This document shows, in pieces, positions 1 to 7,223 of a stretch of 64,000 nt of DNA. A program made the translations under genes and the position numbers. How positions within the stretch are numbered: the stretch's first letter is position 1; every line of letters begins with the position of its first letter. The notes beneath the pieces were generated by a model. The model had not been told where the DNA came from. It searched no databases and was given only the letters and a program-made list of their open reading frames with translations. The stretch is from Embleya hyalina (GTDB taxonomy: Bacteria; Actinomycetota; Actinomycetes; Streptomycetales; Streptomycetaceae), in assembly GCF_003967355.1 (NCBI RefSeq), contig NZ_BIFH01000022.1, positions 186,001 through 250,000 on the forward strand, written 5' to 3'.

Positions 1-2
1 CA

Positions 3-554
3 CCCGAGAAGTGGCACTTCCCGTACTACAACGACGAGATGGCCGCCGCCATCGCGAACTCGGCCGAGATCCTGCTGTTCGGCCGCAAGACCTACGACGC
101 CTTCGCCGGCGCGTGGCCGGAGCGGGAGGCGGCCGGAGGCGCGGACGCCGGGTTCGCGCGCATGTTCGGCGACGCCCGCAAGATCGTCGTCTCGAAGCAG
201 GACCTCGAGTTCACCTGGCGCAACTCCGAACAGCTCCGGGGCGAACTCGTGGACGCCGTCACCGCGCTGCGCGAGGAACCGGGTGGCGACGTCTCCATGA
301 GCGGGTCGGTCTCGATCGTCCGCCAACTGCTGGACGCGCACCTGCTCGACGAGTTGCACCTGTTCGTGCACCCGATCGCCGTGCGCTCGGGCATGCGCCT
401 GTTCGAGGAGGCCGAGGACTCGATCCCGCTGCGACTCCTGTCGTCCAAGGCGTTCGAGACCGGAGTGCTCCACCTCGTCTACGCCCGGACCGCGCCGACC
501 GAGGAGACCGGCTACGAGGACGTCAAGGCCCACCTGCCACAGGACGTCGCATAG
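3..554 (+). CDS. RibD/DHFR-fold reductase, 5' end outside window
   Basis: The reading frame is open from the first bases of the window, and the upstream residues (PEKWHFPYYNDEM) continue the protein, so the gene is cut by the window edge and the internal ATG at 39 is not its start. The visible 183 residues show the LLFGRKTYDAF motif of the dihydrofolate-reductase/RibD C-terminal domain and the C-terminal block around VSMSGSVSIVRQLL and LHLFVHPIAV typical of this family. Such proteins bind NAD(P)H; most actinobacterial copies have no proven substrate. A 15-bp hairpin follows the stop. The family call is firm, the specific reaction unknown. Confidence 0.85.
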   Translation, partial: PEKWHFPYYNDEMAAAIANSAEILLFGRKTYDAFAGAWPEREAAGGADAGFARMFGDARKIVVSKQDLEFTWRNSEQLRGELVDAVTALREEPGGDVSMSGSVSIVRQLLDAHLLDELHLFVHPIAVRSGMRLFEEAEDSIPLRLLSSKAFETGVLHLVYARTAPTEETGYEDVKAHLPQDVA

Positions 555-566
555 CGCGCCGACCGC

Positions 567-611
567 ACGGGTTCACCGGCTCCCGACACCACCCCAAGCC
601 GGTGAACCCGT
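567..611 (+). terminator. strong hairpin after the reductase gene
   Basis: A perfect 15-bp inverted repeat (567-581 pairs with 597-611) encloses a 15-nt loop, 13 nt after the stop of the reductase gene. There is no U-tract, as is usual for actinobacterial terminators. Confidence 0.7.
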
Positions 612-707
612 CGTCGACCGGGCGTCGGGGGCATGTGACGGGCCGGGGCCATCCGTGGAAACGGTGCGACCGATGATGGTTGTCCGTGCACGGGAGCGGA
701 GGGGCGC

Positions 708-1499
708 ATGACGCATACGACGACGCGGGACGGGACTCGCATCGCCTACCAGGTCCGAGGCGAGGGAGCGCCACTGGTCCTCCTGGCCGGTCAGGCGAAC
801 AACCACCACTGGTGGGACACCTGCCGTGCCGACTTCCACGCCGCCCGCAGCACCGTCACCCTCGACTACCGGGGCACGGGCGACAGCGACAGGCCCGATC
901 TCCCTTACAGCACCGAACTGTTCGCCTCGGACGTCATCGCCGTCCTCGACGAACTCGGCATCGATCGGGCCGACGTCTACGGCACGTCCATGGGTGGCCG
1001 GGTGGCACAACACATCGCCGCCCGCCACCCGCACCGGGTCGGTGCCCTGGTACTCGGCTGCACCTCACCCGGCGGGCCGCACGGCGTGGAACGCGGTACC
1101 GAGGTTCGCCGTGCCCTGGCCCGGCCCGATCCGGCGGCCGCACGACGGGCCCTGCTGGAGCTGATGTACACCCCGACCTGGCTCGCCGACCATCCCGGCC
1201 CCCACCACACCCTCGGCGATCCCACGATGCCCGCCCACGCCCGGCGCGGTCACCTCGCGGCGAGCAACCGGCACGACGCCTGGAACCTCCTGCCCGACAT
1301 CGACACACCCACACTCGTCGTGCACGGCGGCGACGACCTGCTCAACCCCACCGTCAACGCGACCCTGATCGCCGAGCGCGTTCCCGGAGCCCGACTACAT
1401 CTGATTCCGCGGGCCAGACACGCCTACTTCGAGGAGTTCCGCGCCCACGCGAGCCCCCTCGTCCTGGACTTCCTCACGTCCGCCGCGCACCGCCGGTAG
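708..1499 (+). CDS. alpha/beta-fold hydrolase
   Basis: A 263-aa protein of the alpha/beta hydrolase superfamily. The nucleophile elbow is GTSMGG (Ser), the acid is likely in the GGDDLLNP segment, and the histidine in RARHAYFEEF near the C-terminus. The oxyanion-hole loop is near LLAGQANNHHWW. The ATG at 708 has a good ribosome binding site (GGAGGGG) about 7 nt upstream. It is convergent with the P450 gene, with only about 57 nt between the stops. No cap-domain feature gives the substrate; esterase, lactonase or haloperoxidase-like activity are all possible. Confidence 0.85.
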   Translation: MTHTTTRDGTRIAYQVRGEGAPLVLLAGQANNHHWWDTCRADFHAARSTVTLDYRGTGDSDRPDLPYSTELFASDVIAVLDELGIDRADVYGTSMGGRVAQHIAARHPHRVGALVLGCTSPGGPHGVERGTEVRRALARPDPAAARRALLELMYTPTWLADHPGPHHTLGDPTMPAHARRGHLAASNRHDAWNLLPDIDTPTLVVHGGDDLLNPTVNATLIAERVPGARLHLIPRARHAYFEEFRAHASPLVLDFLTSAAHRR

Positions 1500-1556
1500 G
1501 GGCCGTCCGGTGATGGTCGAGCGGGCGTCGCCGACCGCGCGTCCCGACGGGGCGCG

Positions 1557-2801
1557 CTATGTGACGCCCGCGGTGCCCAGTTCGACCGGGAGGGCGGTGA
1601 GGAAGCGGAAGTTGACCGTGGGTTTCCACGCCAGCGTGTCCCACGCGCCCCGTATCCCCGGGGCCCGGTCCAGCAGCACCTCGAGGAAGATCTCACTCTC
1701 GGACAACGCCAGCGCCGCTCCGAGACAGTAGTGCGCCCCGTGTCCGAAGGCGAGATGGTCGGTGACCCTCCTGGTCACGTCGAGACGGTCCGGATCCGCG
1801 TGGACGAGCGGGTCGCGGTTCCCGGATCCCAGCACCAGGAGCACGGTCTGGCCGGCCCGGAAGCGGGTGTCCAGATAGTCGAAGTCGGCACGAACCGTCC
1901 GCGCGACGAACTGCACCGGGCCGTCGTAGCGGAGCAGTTCCGCGACGGCACCGGGCAGCAGCCCGGGCCGGTCCCGCACGAGGGCGAGCTGATCCGGGTG
2001 TTCCAGCAGGGCGCGTACGGCGTTGGCGAGGAAATGGGTCGTGGTCGCCTGGCCGGCGTCGACGAGCAGGAGGAACGCGGCGAACGACTCGTCCGCGGTG
2101 AGATCGCCCGACCCGTCCGCGAACAGGTTCGGGAACGACCCCCCGACCGGGCGGCCGGCGCCCTTCGCACCCCCGCCGCGCATCGACTCGAACAGCGTGC
2201 GCAGGGCCTCCACACGCGGCAGCTCGCGGGTGGATTGGCCGAAGAACTCGTCGAGCAGACTGCTCCAGTCGTTCAGGAGCCGACGGTGCGAGGCGGGCAC
2301 GCCCAGGAGTTCGGCGATCATCGTGGCGGTCAGGGGGTCCGCCAGATCGCGCAACAGGTCGACGGGCCCCTCGGGCAGGCGGTCGAGCAACTCGTGCAGC
2401 CGTTCGCGGACCACGGCGCGCCAGGGTCCTACCGCCCGTCGACCCAGTGGTTCACGCAGCGGCGCGCGCAGTCGGGTGTGCTCGGGAGGCTCGTGGAACA
2501 GCATCATGCGCGACAGCGGATCCGCCAGCGGCGCCAACAGGCGACGGCGATCCGGCGGCAGCCGGGCCCGGTACGCGCTGACCCGATCCTCGGACAGGTG
2601 GGGATGACGGGACAGCCGGCGGATGTCGGCGTGACCCATCACCGTCCACGCCTGTAGCGCCCGGTCCCAGTGCACCGGTCCCGCCTCGCGCAGACGGCGA
2701 TACAGCGCGTAGGGGTCCCTCGCGTGTCGCGGCTGATAGAGCTCGACCAGCGAGGGCAGCGCCTCGTCCCGGGCCGGTGGGCTCGACGCGCTCGCGCTCA
2801 T
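1557..2801 (-). CDS. cytochrome P450
   Basis: A 414-aa bacterial class I P450. The heme-binding loop is FGHGAHYCLG with the cysteine at about residue 359, and the ExxR motif is ELLR at 288-291. The I-helix motif reads AGQATT at 249-254. Most family members have Glu or Asp where this protein has the second Ala, so the acid of the acid/alcohol proton-relay pair is missing while the Thr is kept. The ATG at 2801 overlaps the thioesterase stop (ATGA), so the gene is probably translationally coupled as the third gene of an A-PCP/thioesterase/P450 operon. By analogy with A-PCP/P450 pairs of novobiocin and nikkomycin pathways, it may hydroxylate an aminoacyl group held on the carrier protein (inference). 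Confidence 0.9.
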   Translation of the reverse strand: MSASASSPPARDEALPSLVELYQPRHARDPYALYRRLREAGPVHWDRALQAWTVMGHADIRRLSRHPHLSEDRVSAYRARLPPDRRRLLAPLADPLSRMMLFHEPPEHTRLRAPLREPLGRRAVGPWRAVVRERLHELLDRLPEGPVDLLRDLADPLTATMIAELLGVPASHRRLLNDWSSLLDEFFGQSTRELPRVEALRTLFESMRGGGAKGAGRPVGGSFPNLFADGSGDLTADESFAAFLLLVDAGQATTTHFLANAVRALLEHPDQLALVRDRPGLLPGAVAELLRYDGPVQFVARTVRADFDYLDTRFRAGQTVLLVLGSGNRDPLVHADPDRLDVTRRVTDHLAFGHGAHYCLGAALALSESEIFLEVLLDRAPGIRGAWDTLAWKPTVNFRFLTALPVELGTAGVT

Positions 2802-3565
2802 CCGGCCTCCCCGACCGTGGTGGCCGACAGCGCGGCGAGGTCGGCGAGCAGGATCCGGCCGAACTCCTCCGGATGCTCCCAGGGGAAGAGGTGGCCGCCG
2901 GGGAAGCGGCGCACGTGTGGGGTACCGAGCACCGCGGCCCCCCAGGCGCTGAGCGCGGGGGCGTCGACGAACGGATCGTCCAGGCCGCCGTACACCACGG
3001 TCCGACACGACAGGGGCCGCCGGGGGCGGCACGGGACCGCCGCCGCGAGGGCGAGGTCGGCGCGCAACATGGGCAACAGCAGCTCGACCAGTTCGGGAAT
3101 CGCGAGGGCGGCGACACTGACAAGCCCGAACACCCGGAGAAAATCCACGAGTTCCGTGTCGGCGAGATCTCCGGTCGGCGGCCACGGCGCGGGCAGATGC
3201 GGTGCGCGGTGCGCGGAGACCACGAGCGGGTCGGGCAGCGCGTACCGCCGCCGCGACATCTCGTGCGTGAGCGTGTGGGCCAGTCCCGCGCCCATGCTGT
3301 GGCCGAAGAGCGCGTACGGTCGCGAACTCGCGATCGGCGCGATCTCGTTCGCGAGGTCCGCGACGAGTTCCTTCGGCCGCGTGTACGGCCGCCGCCGGAC
3401 CAGTTCCTCACGCCCCGGCAGGCGGACCGCGAGCAGCCCGATACCGGCCGCGCTCAGCGCCGGGCCCCATGCGCCGAACGCCCGTGCCGAGCCGCCCGCG
3501 TAGGGCAGGCAGATCAGCACCGGACGGCGGGGATCGTCGCCGAGATCGTTGACCGGTGTGAGCAT
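2798..3565 (-). CDS. type II-like thioesterase
   Basis: A 255-aa thioesterase of the RifR/GrsT type, which hydrolyses acyl or aminoacyl groups from carrier proteins. It has the N-terminal LPYAGGSARAF oxyanion motif, the nucleophile motif GHSMGAG (Ser90), the DDPF acid (about 196) and His225 in FPGGHLFPWEH. The ATG at 3565 is preceded by GAGGA at an 8-nt spacing; an alternative GTG at 3580 overlaps the stop of the adenylation gene (GTGA). It sits between the A-PCP gene and the P450. It could proofread the carrier protein or release the mature hydroxylated product. Confidence 0.9.
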   Translation of the reverse strand: MLTPVNDLGDDPRRPVLICLPYAGGSARAFGAWGPALSAAGIGLLAVRLPGREELVRRRPYTRPKELVADLANEIAPIASSRPYALFGHSMGAGLAHTLTHEMSRRRYALPDPLVVSAHRAPHLPAPWPPTGDLADTELVDFLRVFGLVSVAALAIPELVELLLPMLRADLALAAAVPCRPRRPLSCRTVVYGGLDDPFVDAPALSAWGAAVLGTPHVRRFPGGHLFPWEHPEEFGRILLADLAALSATTVGEAG

Positions 3566-3576
3566 CGGAAAGGTCC

Positions 3577-5385
3577 TCACGCCGGTCGTCGCCCCTCGAC
3601 GGAATGGGACGCGAACCCGTCGAGGTGCTCGGCGAGGCCGTCCGCGGTCGGGTCGATGAAGAACGCGCCGAGGCCGACGTGGACCCCGAACCGGCGATGC
3701 ACATGGGACAGCAGATCGGCGGCGCTCAACGAATGTCCGCCCTGGTCGAAGAAGTTGTCGTGGATGCCGATCGCCGGCAGATGCAGAACCTCCGCCATCA
3801 ACGCGGCCACGATCGCGGCACGTTCCGACACCCCGTCGGGCGCGACCCCGTCGTCGCACCGGTGGTCGGACCGGTCGTCGGCCGCGGCCGCGGGCCGCGG
3901 CGGTGGTACGCGTGCCGCCAGTGCCGCGCGATCGGCCTTGCCGTGGGCGGTGAGCGGGACGGCGTCCACGGTGACCACGATCGAGGGGACGAGATGGGTC
4001 GGCAACCGTTCGGACAGGGCCCGGCGCGTGTCCCGCTCGACCGGGGAGTGGCCGGGTTCGGGGACGACGTAGGCGACCAGGCGCCGATCCTCGCCCCGGG
4101 CGGCGTGGGCCACCACGATCGCCTGCCGGATCCCGGGCAGCGCGGTCAGGGCCGCCTCGACCTCTCCCGGCTCCACCCGTTGGCCGCGGATCTGGACCTG
4201 GTCGTCGAGCCGGCCCAGGTGGAGCAGGGACCCGTCGGACAGCTCACGCACCAGGTCCCCGGTGCGATACCAGCGCCCGACCCCGTCGGCGCCGCCGAGC
4301 GGTCCCACGAACCGCTCCGCCGTGAGCTCCGGCCGGTCCAGATATCCCTGGGCCACGCCGACGCCACCCAGCAGCAGCTCTCCCGGGGCGCCGGGGGGCA
4401 CCGGGCGCAGGTCCGGGTCCACCACCCGCACCGCGGTGCCCGCGACGGGCCGCCCGATGGGGACGCGCCCCTCCTCGACGCGTGCCGGCGCGTACGTCGA
4501 CCACACGGCGCACTCGGTGACGCCGTAGAGGTTGGTCAACCGGTGACGGCCGGCCCACGCGTGTACCAGTTCGGCGGGGCAGTCCTCGCCGGCGACACCC
4601 AACAGCCGCAGCCGAGGGAAACGTTCGGGGGTGAGCACCGCCAGCACCGACGGCACCACGATCGCGTGGGTGATCGACTCCCGCAACACACCGGCCAGCG
4701 GCTCGCCCGGCGTCAGTTCCTCGCGCGGGTACACGCACAACGACGCGCCGTGCGCGAGCGCCAGGGTGAACTCGGCGATCGAGGCGTCGAAGGTGACCGC
4801 CGCGAACTGGAGGACCCGGTCACCCGCGCCGATGTCCAGCACCTCGCGCTGCGCGTGCGCGAGATTGGCCAGACCGGCGTGCCCCACGACCACACCCTTG
4901 GGACGACCACTGGACCCGGAGGTATGGATCACGTAGGCCGCGTCCTCGGCCGACACGATCAGTCCCGGGTCGTCGGCGGGGTGTGCCGCCGCGTCGTCCG
5001 GGTCGACCACGAGGCGTCGGCCGACGGTCGACGGCGGGGGCGTCGTGTCCGAGGACCACAGCACCAGTGCCGCGCCGCACTCGGTGACGATGTCCACCGT
5101 CCGGCGGGAGGCGTCGTCGACGTCGACCGGCACGTATACCCCGCCGGCCTTCCAGATGCCCAGGGCGCAGGTGACGAGAGCCGCGCCGCGCGGGAGGCCC
5201 ACCACCACGCGTTCCCCCGGTCTCAGGCCGCGGGCGAGGAGCAGTCGGGCGATCCGATTGGATCCGGCGTCGAGTTCGGCATACGTGACCGGGCCGCCGG
5301 CGGTCGAAACGGCCACGGTCGCGGGCGCGTCGCGGGCGACGGCCGCGACAAGGGAATGGAAAGGAAGAAACGTGTCGTCGAGCAT
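3577..5385 (-). CDS. free-standing NRPS adenylation-PCP didomain protein
   Basis: A 602-aa protein with an amino-acid adenylation domain (about 1-500) followed by one peptidyl carrier domain. Adenylation motifs are clear: A3 HTSGSSGRPKG (154-164), A5 NLYGVTE, A7 YRTGDL, A8 GRLDDQVQIRG and the A10 lysine in LTAHGKADR. The phosphopantetheine serine is Ser552 in DNFFDQGGHSL. There is no condensation or thioesterase domain. Hand alignment to GrsA gives the provisional specificity residues D-A-A-I-G-A-L-V-W-K, which I cannot assign to an amino acid. Such loaders activate one amino acid for tailoring in trans, here probably by the downstream P450. Confidence 0.9.
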   Translation of the reverse strand: MLDDTFLPFHSLVAAVARDAPATVAVSTAGGPVTYAELDAGSNRIARLLLARGLRPGERVVVGLPRGAALVTCALGIWKAGGVYVPVDVDDASRRTVDIVTECGAALVLWSSDTTPPPSTVGRRLVVDPDDAAAHPADDPGLIVSAEDAAYVIHTSGSSGRPKGVVVGHAGLANLAHAQREVLDIGAGDRVLQFAAVTFDASIAEFTLALAHGASLCVYPREELTPGEPLAGVLRESITHAIVVPSVLAVLTPERFPRLRLLGVAGEDCPAELVHAWAGRHRLTNLYGVTECAVWSTYAPARVEEGRVPIGRPVAGTAVRVVDPDLRPVPPGAPGELLLGGVGVAQGYLDRPELTAERFVGPLGGADGVGRWYRTGDLVRELSDGSLLHLGRLDDQVQIRGQRVEPGEVEAALTALPGIRQAIVVAHAARGEDRRLVAYVVPEPGHSPVERDTRRALSERLPTHLVPSIVVTVDAVPLTAHGKADRAALAARVPPPRPAAAADDRSDHRCDDGVAPDGVSERAAIVAALMAEVLHLPAIGIHDNFFDQGGHSLSAADLLSHVHRRFGVHVGLGAFFIDPTADGLAEHLDGFASHSVEGRRPA

Positions 5386-5644
5386 ATTCCTACTTCCGGA
5401 CAGCGGTGCGTCGAGACGGCGGCAGCCAACCGCCTTCATCCGTCGCGCAGGAAAGCAAGGAGGAAATGCGCACCGATGCCCCGGACTTCGCCGGTGACCA
5501 TCGTGCAAGAGGGCCCGAAAGGGCGTGGGGCGTGCGGATCGCGACGGACACCGCAGGTGCGGCGGGTCGCAGCAGGAGGATCGTGGCACGTCAATAGTCC
5601 TCGCGGCAACAGTCGAAAGCGTTCTTGTCGCACCGTCTACGGGC

Positions 5645-5667
5645 AATTTCGCTCCGTGAGCGAAGTT
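5645..5667. promoter_or_regulatory. imperfect inverted repeat, possible operator
   Basis: Nine-base arms AATTTCGCT and AGCGAAGTT (one mismatch) around CCGTG. The position in a divergent intergenic region and the short spacer fit a regulator binding site. The regulator is unknown. Confidence 0.35.
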
Positions 5668-5771
5668 CCCGATCCGCCGGTGCGCAGGGTGTTCCGGGGT
5701 TCGACGATACGTGCCGGTAAACCCGGAGTGGGTAATGGGAAATCCGCGCGAACGGGGTCCGGCGGATGACG

Positions 5772-5790
5772 AATCCCACCGGGTGGGATT
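5772..5790. promoter_or_regulatory. perfect 19-bp palindrome, likely operator
   Basis: AATCCCACC-G-GGTGGGATT: 9-bp perfect arms around a single central base, about 125 bp upstream of the decarboxylase start. The tight symmetry favours a dimeric repressor site over a terminator, since no gene ends here. Confidence 0.5.
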
Positions 5791-5915
5791 ACCTTCTTGG
5801 GCATCGAAATCCGATATTCCCCACGGTTCGCGTGCGGCCGTCGCGCGCCGTACGCGGGGACGGGGTCGGACACGCTCCGGGACGCGACCGGGGCCGGGAG
5901 GAAGGAGTCACCGGC

Positions 5916-7040
5916 ATGAGTCGACCACCGCGATCCGGGGCGCGAGGACCGGCATTCGCACCATCCCACATGGCCCTGGACGTCGCCGCGGCCCGCGCCG
6001 CGCTCACCGCGACGGCCACCGCGTTCGCCGGCTTCCGGGTCCGCTACGCGGTGAAGGCGAACCCGCATCCGGCGCTGCTGCGATCGTTCGCCGCGCGGGG
6101 GATCGGCTTCGACGTCGCGTCCGTCGCGGAGGCGGACCTGTGCCTGGACGCCGGTGCCGACGCGGCGCACCTGACCTACGGCAACCCCATACGCTCCACC
6201 CGCGACATCGCCCGGGCGTACGACCGCGGTGTGCGCGTGTTCGCGCTCGACACCGCGGACGAGGCCCGTCGACTCGGCGCGGTGGCCCCGGGGGCGGGCG
6301 CGCTGATCCGCCTGGCGGTCGAACCGGCGCCGGCCGGCCGCAAATTCGGCTGCCTGCCCCGCGAGGCGACGACGATCGCGTCGTCGGCGGCACGGGCCGG
6401 ACTCGACGTGGTCGGTCTGGCGCTGCACATCGGTACCCAGCGGCGCGACCCGCGCGCCTGGGACGCCGCCGTCGCCTCCGCCGCCCGCGTGTGGGAGCTG
6501 TTGCGGCGTACGGGGATGAGCCCGCGCGTCCTCGACCTGGGCGGCGGTCTGCCCGCCCGGGACCGCCGGCCGACGCCCCCGCTCACGGAGTTCGCGACCG
6601 CGATCCGCGCGGCCGTCGCGCGGGGATTCGACGAACCCCCGGCGGAGGTGGCGATCAACCCCGGCCGTGTCCTCGTGGCCGAGGCGGCGGTCCTGTTCAC
6701 CACCGTGCACGCCGTGGCGCATCGCGAGGACGCCGTGCGATGGGTCTTCCTCGGCGCGGGCGTCTGGAACGCCGGGCTGGTGGACGGCCGCGACGGCAGA
6801 TTCGAGTACCCGGTCACCGCGCCCGATTTCGCTCCCGACGAGCCCGTCTCGGACGCGCTCCTCGGCGGCCCCACGTGCGACGGCGCCGATGTGCTCCGCG
6901 CAGGCGACCCCTACCGGCTGCCGTCCGCGCTGCGCGAGGGCGACCGCGTCGCGGTGTGGTCCGTCGGCGCCTACACCACGACCACCGCGGCCGTCGGCTT
7001 CAACGGCCTGGCACCGCTGCCCGTCCACGTCGTCGGTTGA
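5916..7040 (+). CDS. PLP-dependent decarboxylase, ornithine/DAP decarboxylase fold
   Basis: A 374-aa fold-type-III PLP enzyme. The PLP lysine is K47 in YAVKANP, His171 in LHIGTQ stacks on the cofactor, the DLGGGLP loop (207-213) binds phosphate, and Cys321 in GPTCDGAD is the second-subunit catalytic cysteine. These are ornithine/diaminopimelate decarboxylase features. The normally invariant EPGR motif reads NPGR, so the Glu that contacts the pyridine nitrogen is Asn248. The ATG at 5916 has AGGAAGGAG 8 nt upstream. It is divergent from the A-PCP/TE/P450 operon and may supply or modify an amino acid or amine for that pathway. Decarboxylation is inferred from family; the Asn could change the chemistry. 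Confidence 0.85.
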   Translation: MSRPPRSGARGPAFAPSHMALDVAAARAALTATATAFAGFRVRYAVKANPHPALLRSFAARGIGFDVASVAEADLCLDAGADAAHLTYGNPIRSTRDIARAYDRGVRVFALDTADEARRLGAVAPGAGALIRLAVEPAPAGRKFGCLPREATTIASSAARAGLDVVGLALHIGTQRRDPRAWDAAVASAARVWELLRRTGMSPRVLDLGGGLPARDRRPTPPLTEFATAIRAAVARGFDEPPAEVAINPGRVLVAEAAVLFTTVHAVAHREDAVRWVFLGAGVWNAGLVDGRDGRFEYPVTAPDFAPDEPVSDALLGGPTCDGADVLRAGDPYRLPSALREGDRVAVWSVGAYTTTTAAVGFNGLAPLPVHVVG

Positions 7041-7106
7041 CACCGGGCCGATACCCCGGCGGCGGGCCGGATCGACGGTGACTTCGACGAGATCCGTGTG
7101 ATCACG

Positions 7107-7135
7107 TTGACCGACCGCCTCGAGAGGCGTAGTTT
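7107..7135 (+). promoter_or_regulatory. sigma70-type promoter of the phosphatase gene
   Basis: TTGACC (7107-7112), a 17-bp spacer and TAGTTT (7130-7135) match the vegetative consensus. A copy of the 15-bp palindromic operator lies directly downstream. The promoter shows that translation must start after about 7145. Confidence 0.7.
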
Positions 7136-7137
7136 AA

Positions 7138-7152
7138 CGAACAAGCGTTTGC
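7138..7152. promoter_or_regulatory. operator site 1 (CGAAC-AAGC-GTTTGC)
   Basis: One of six copies of a 15-bp imperfect palindrome found only in promoter regions of this window. It begins 3 bp after the -10 box, where a bound repressor would block the transcription start of the PAS/SpoIIE gene. Confidence 0.6.
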
Positions 7153-7223
7153 ACGTTTTGGTCGACAGGACCGGCCGCTCGGGAGGAGTGCGAACCGCGA
7201 CCCTCATCGATGAGGTGGATGTC

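Larger units (their letters stand above)
5386..5915. other. 530-bp divergent control region
   Basis: No gene is supported between the minus-strand A-PCP operon and the plus-strand decarboxylase. Two palindromic elements (5645-5667 and 5772-5790, listed separately) make it a likely shared regulatory region. A frame upstream of the decarboxylase is open back to 5766, but its codons look non-coding. Confidence 0.5.

Noticed and set aside
5637-7043. A 468-codon minus-strand frame opposite the decarboxylase
   Set aside because: Shadow frame of low complexity; the PLP-enzyme motifs are on the plus strand.
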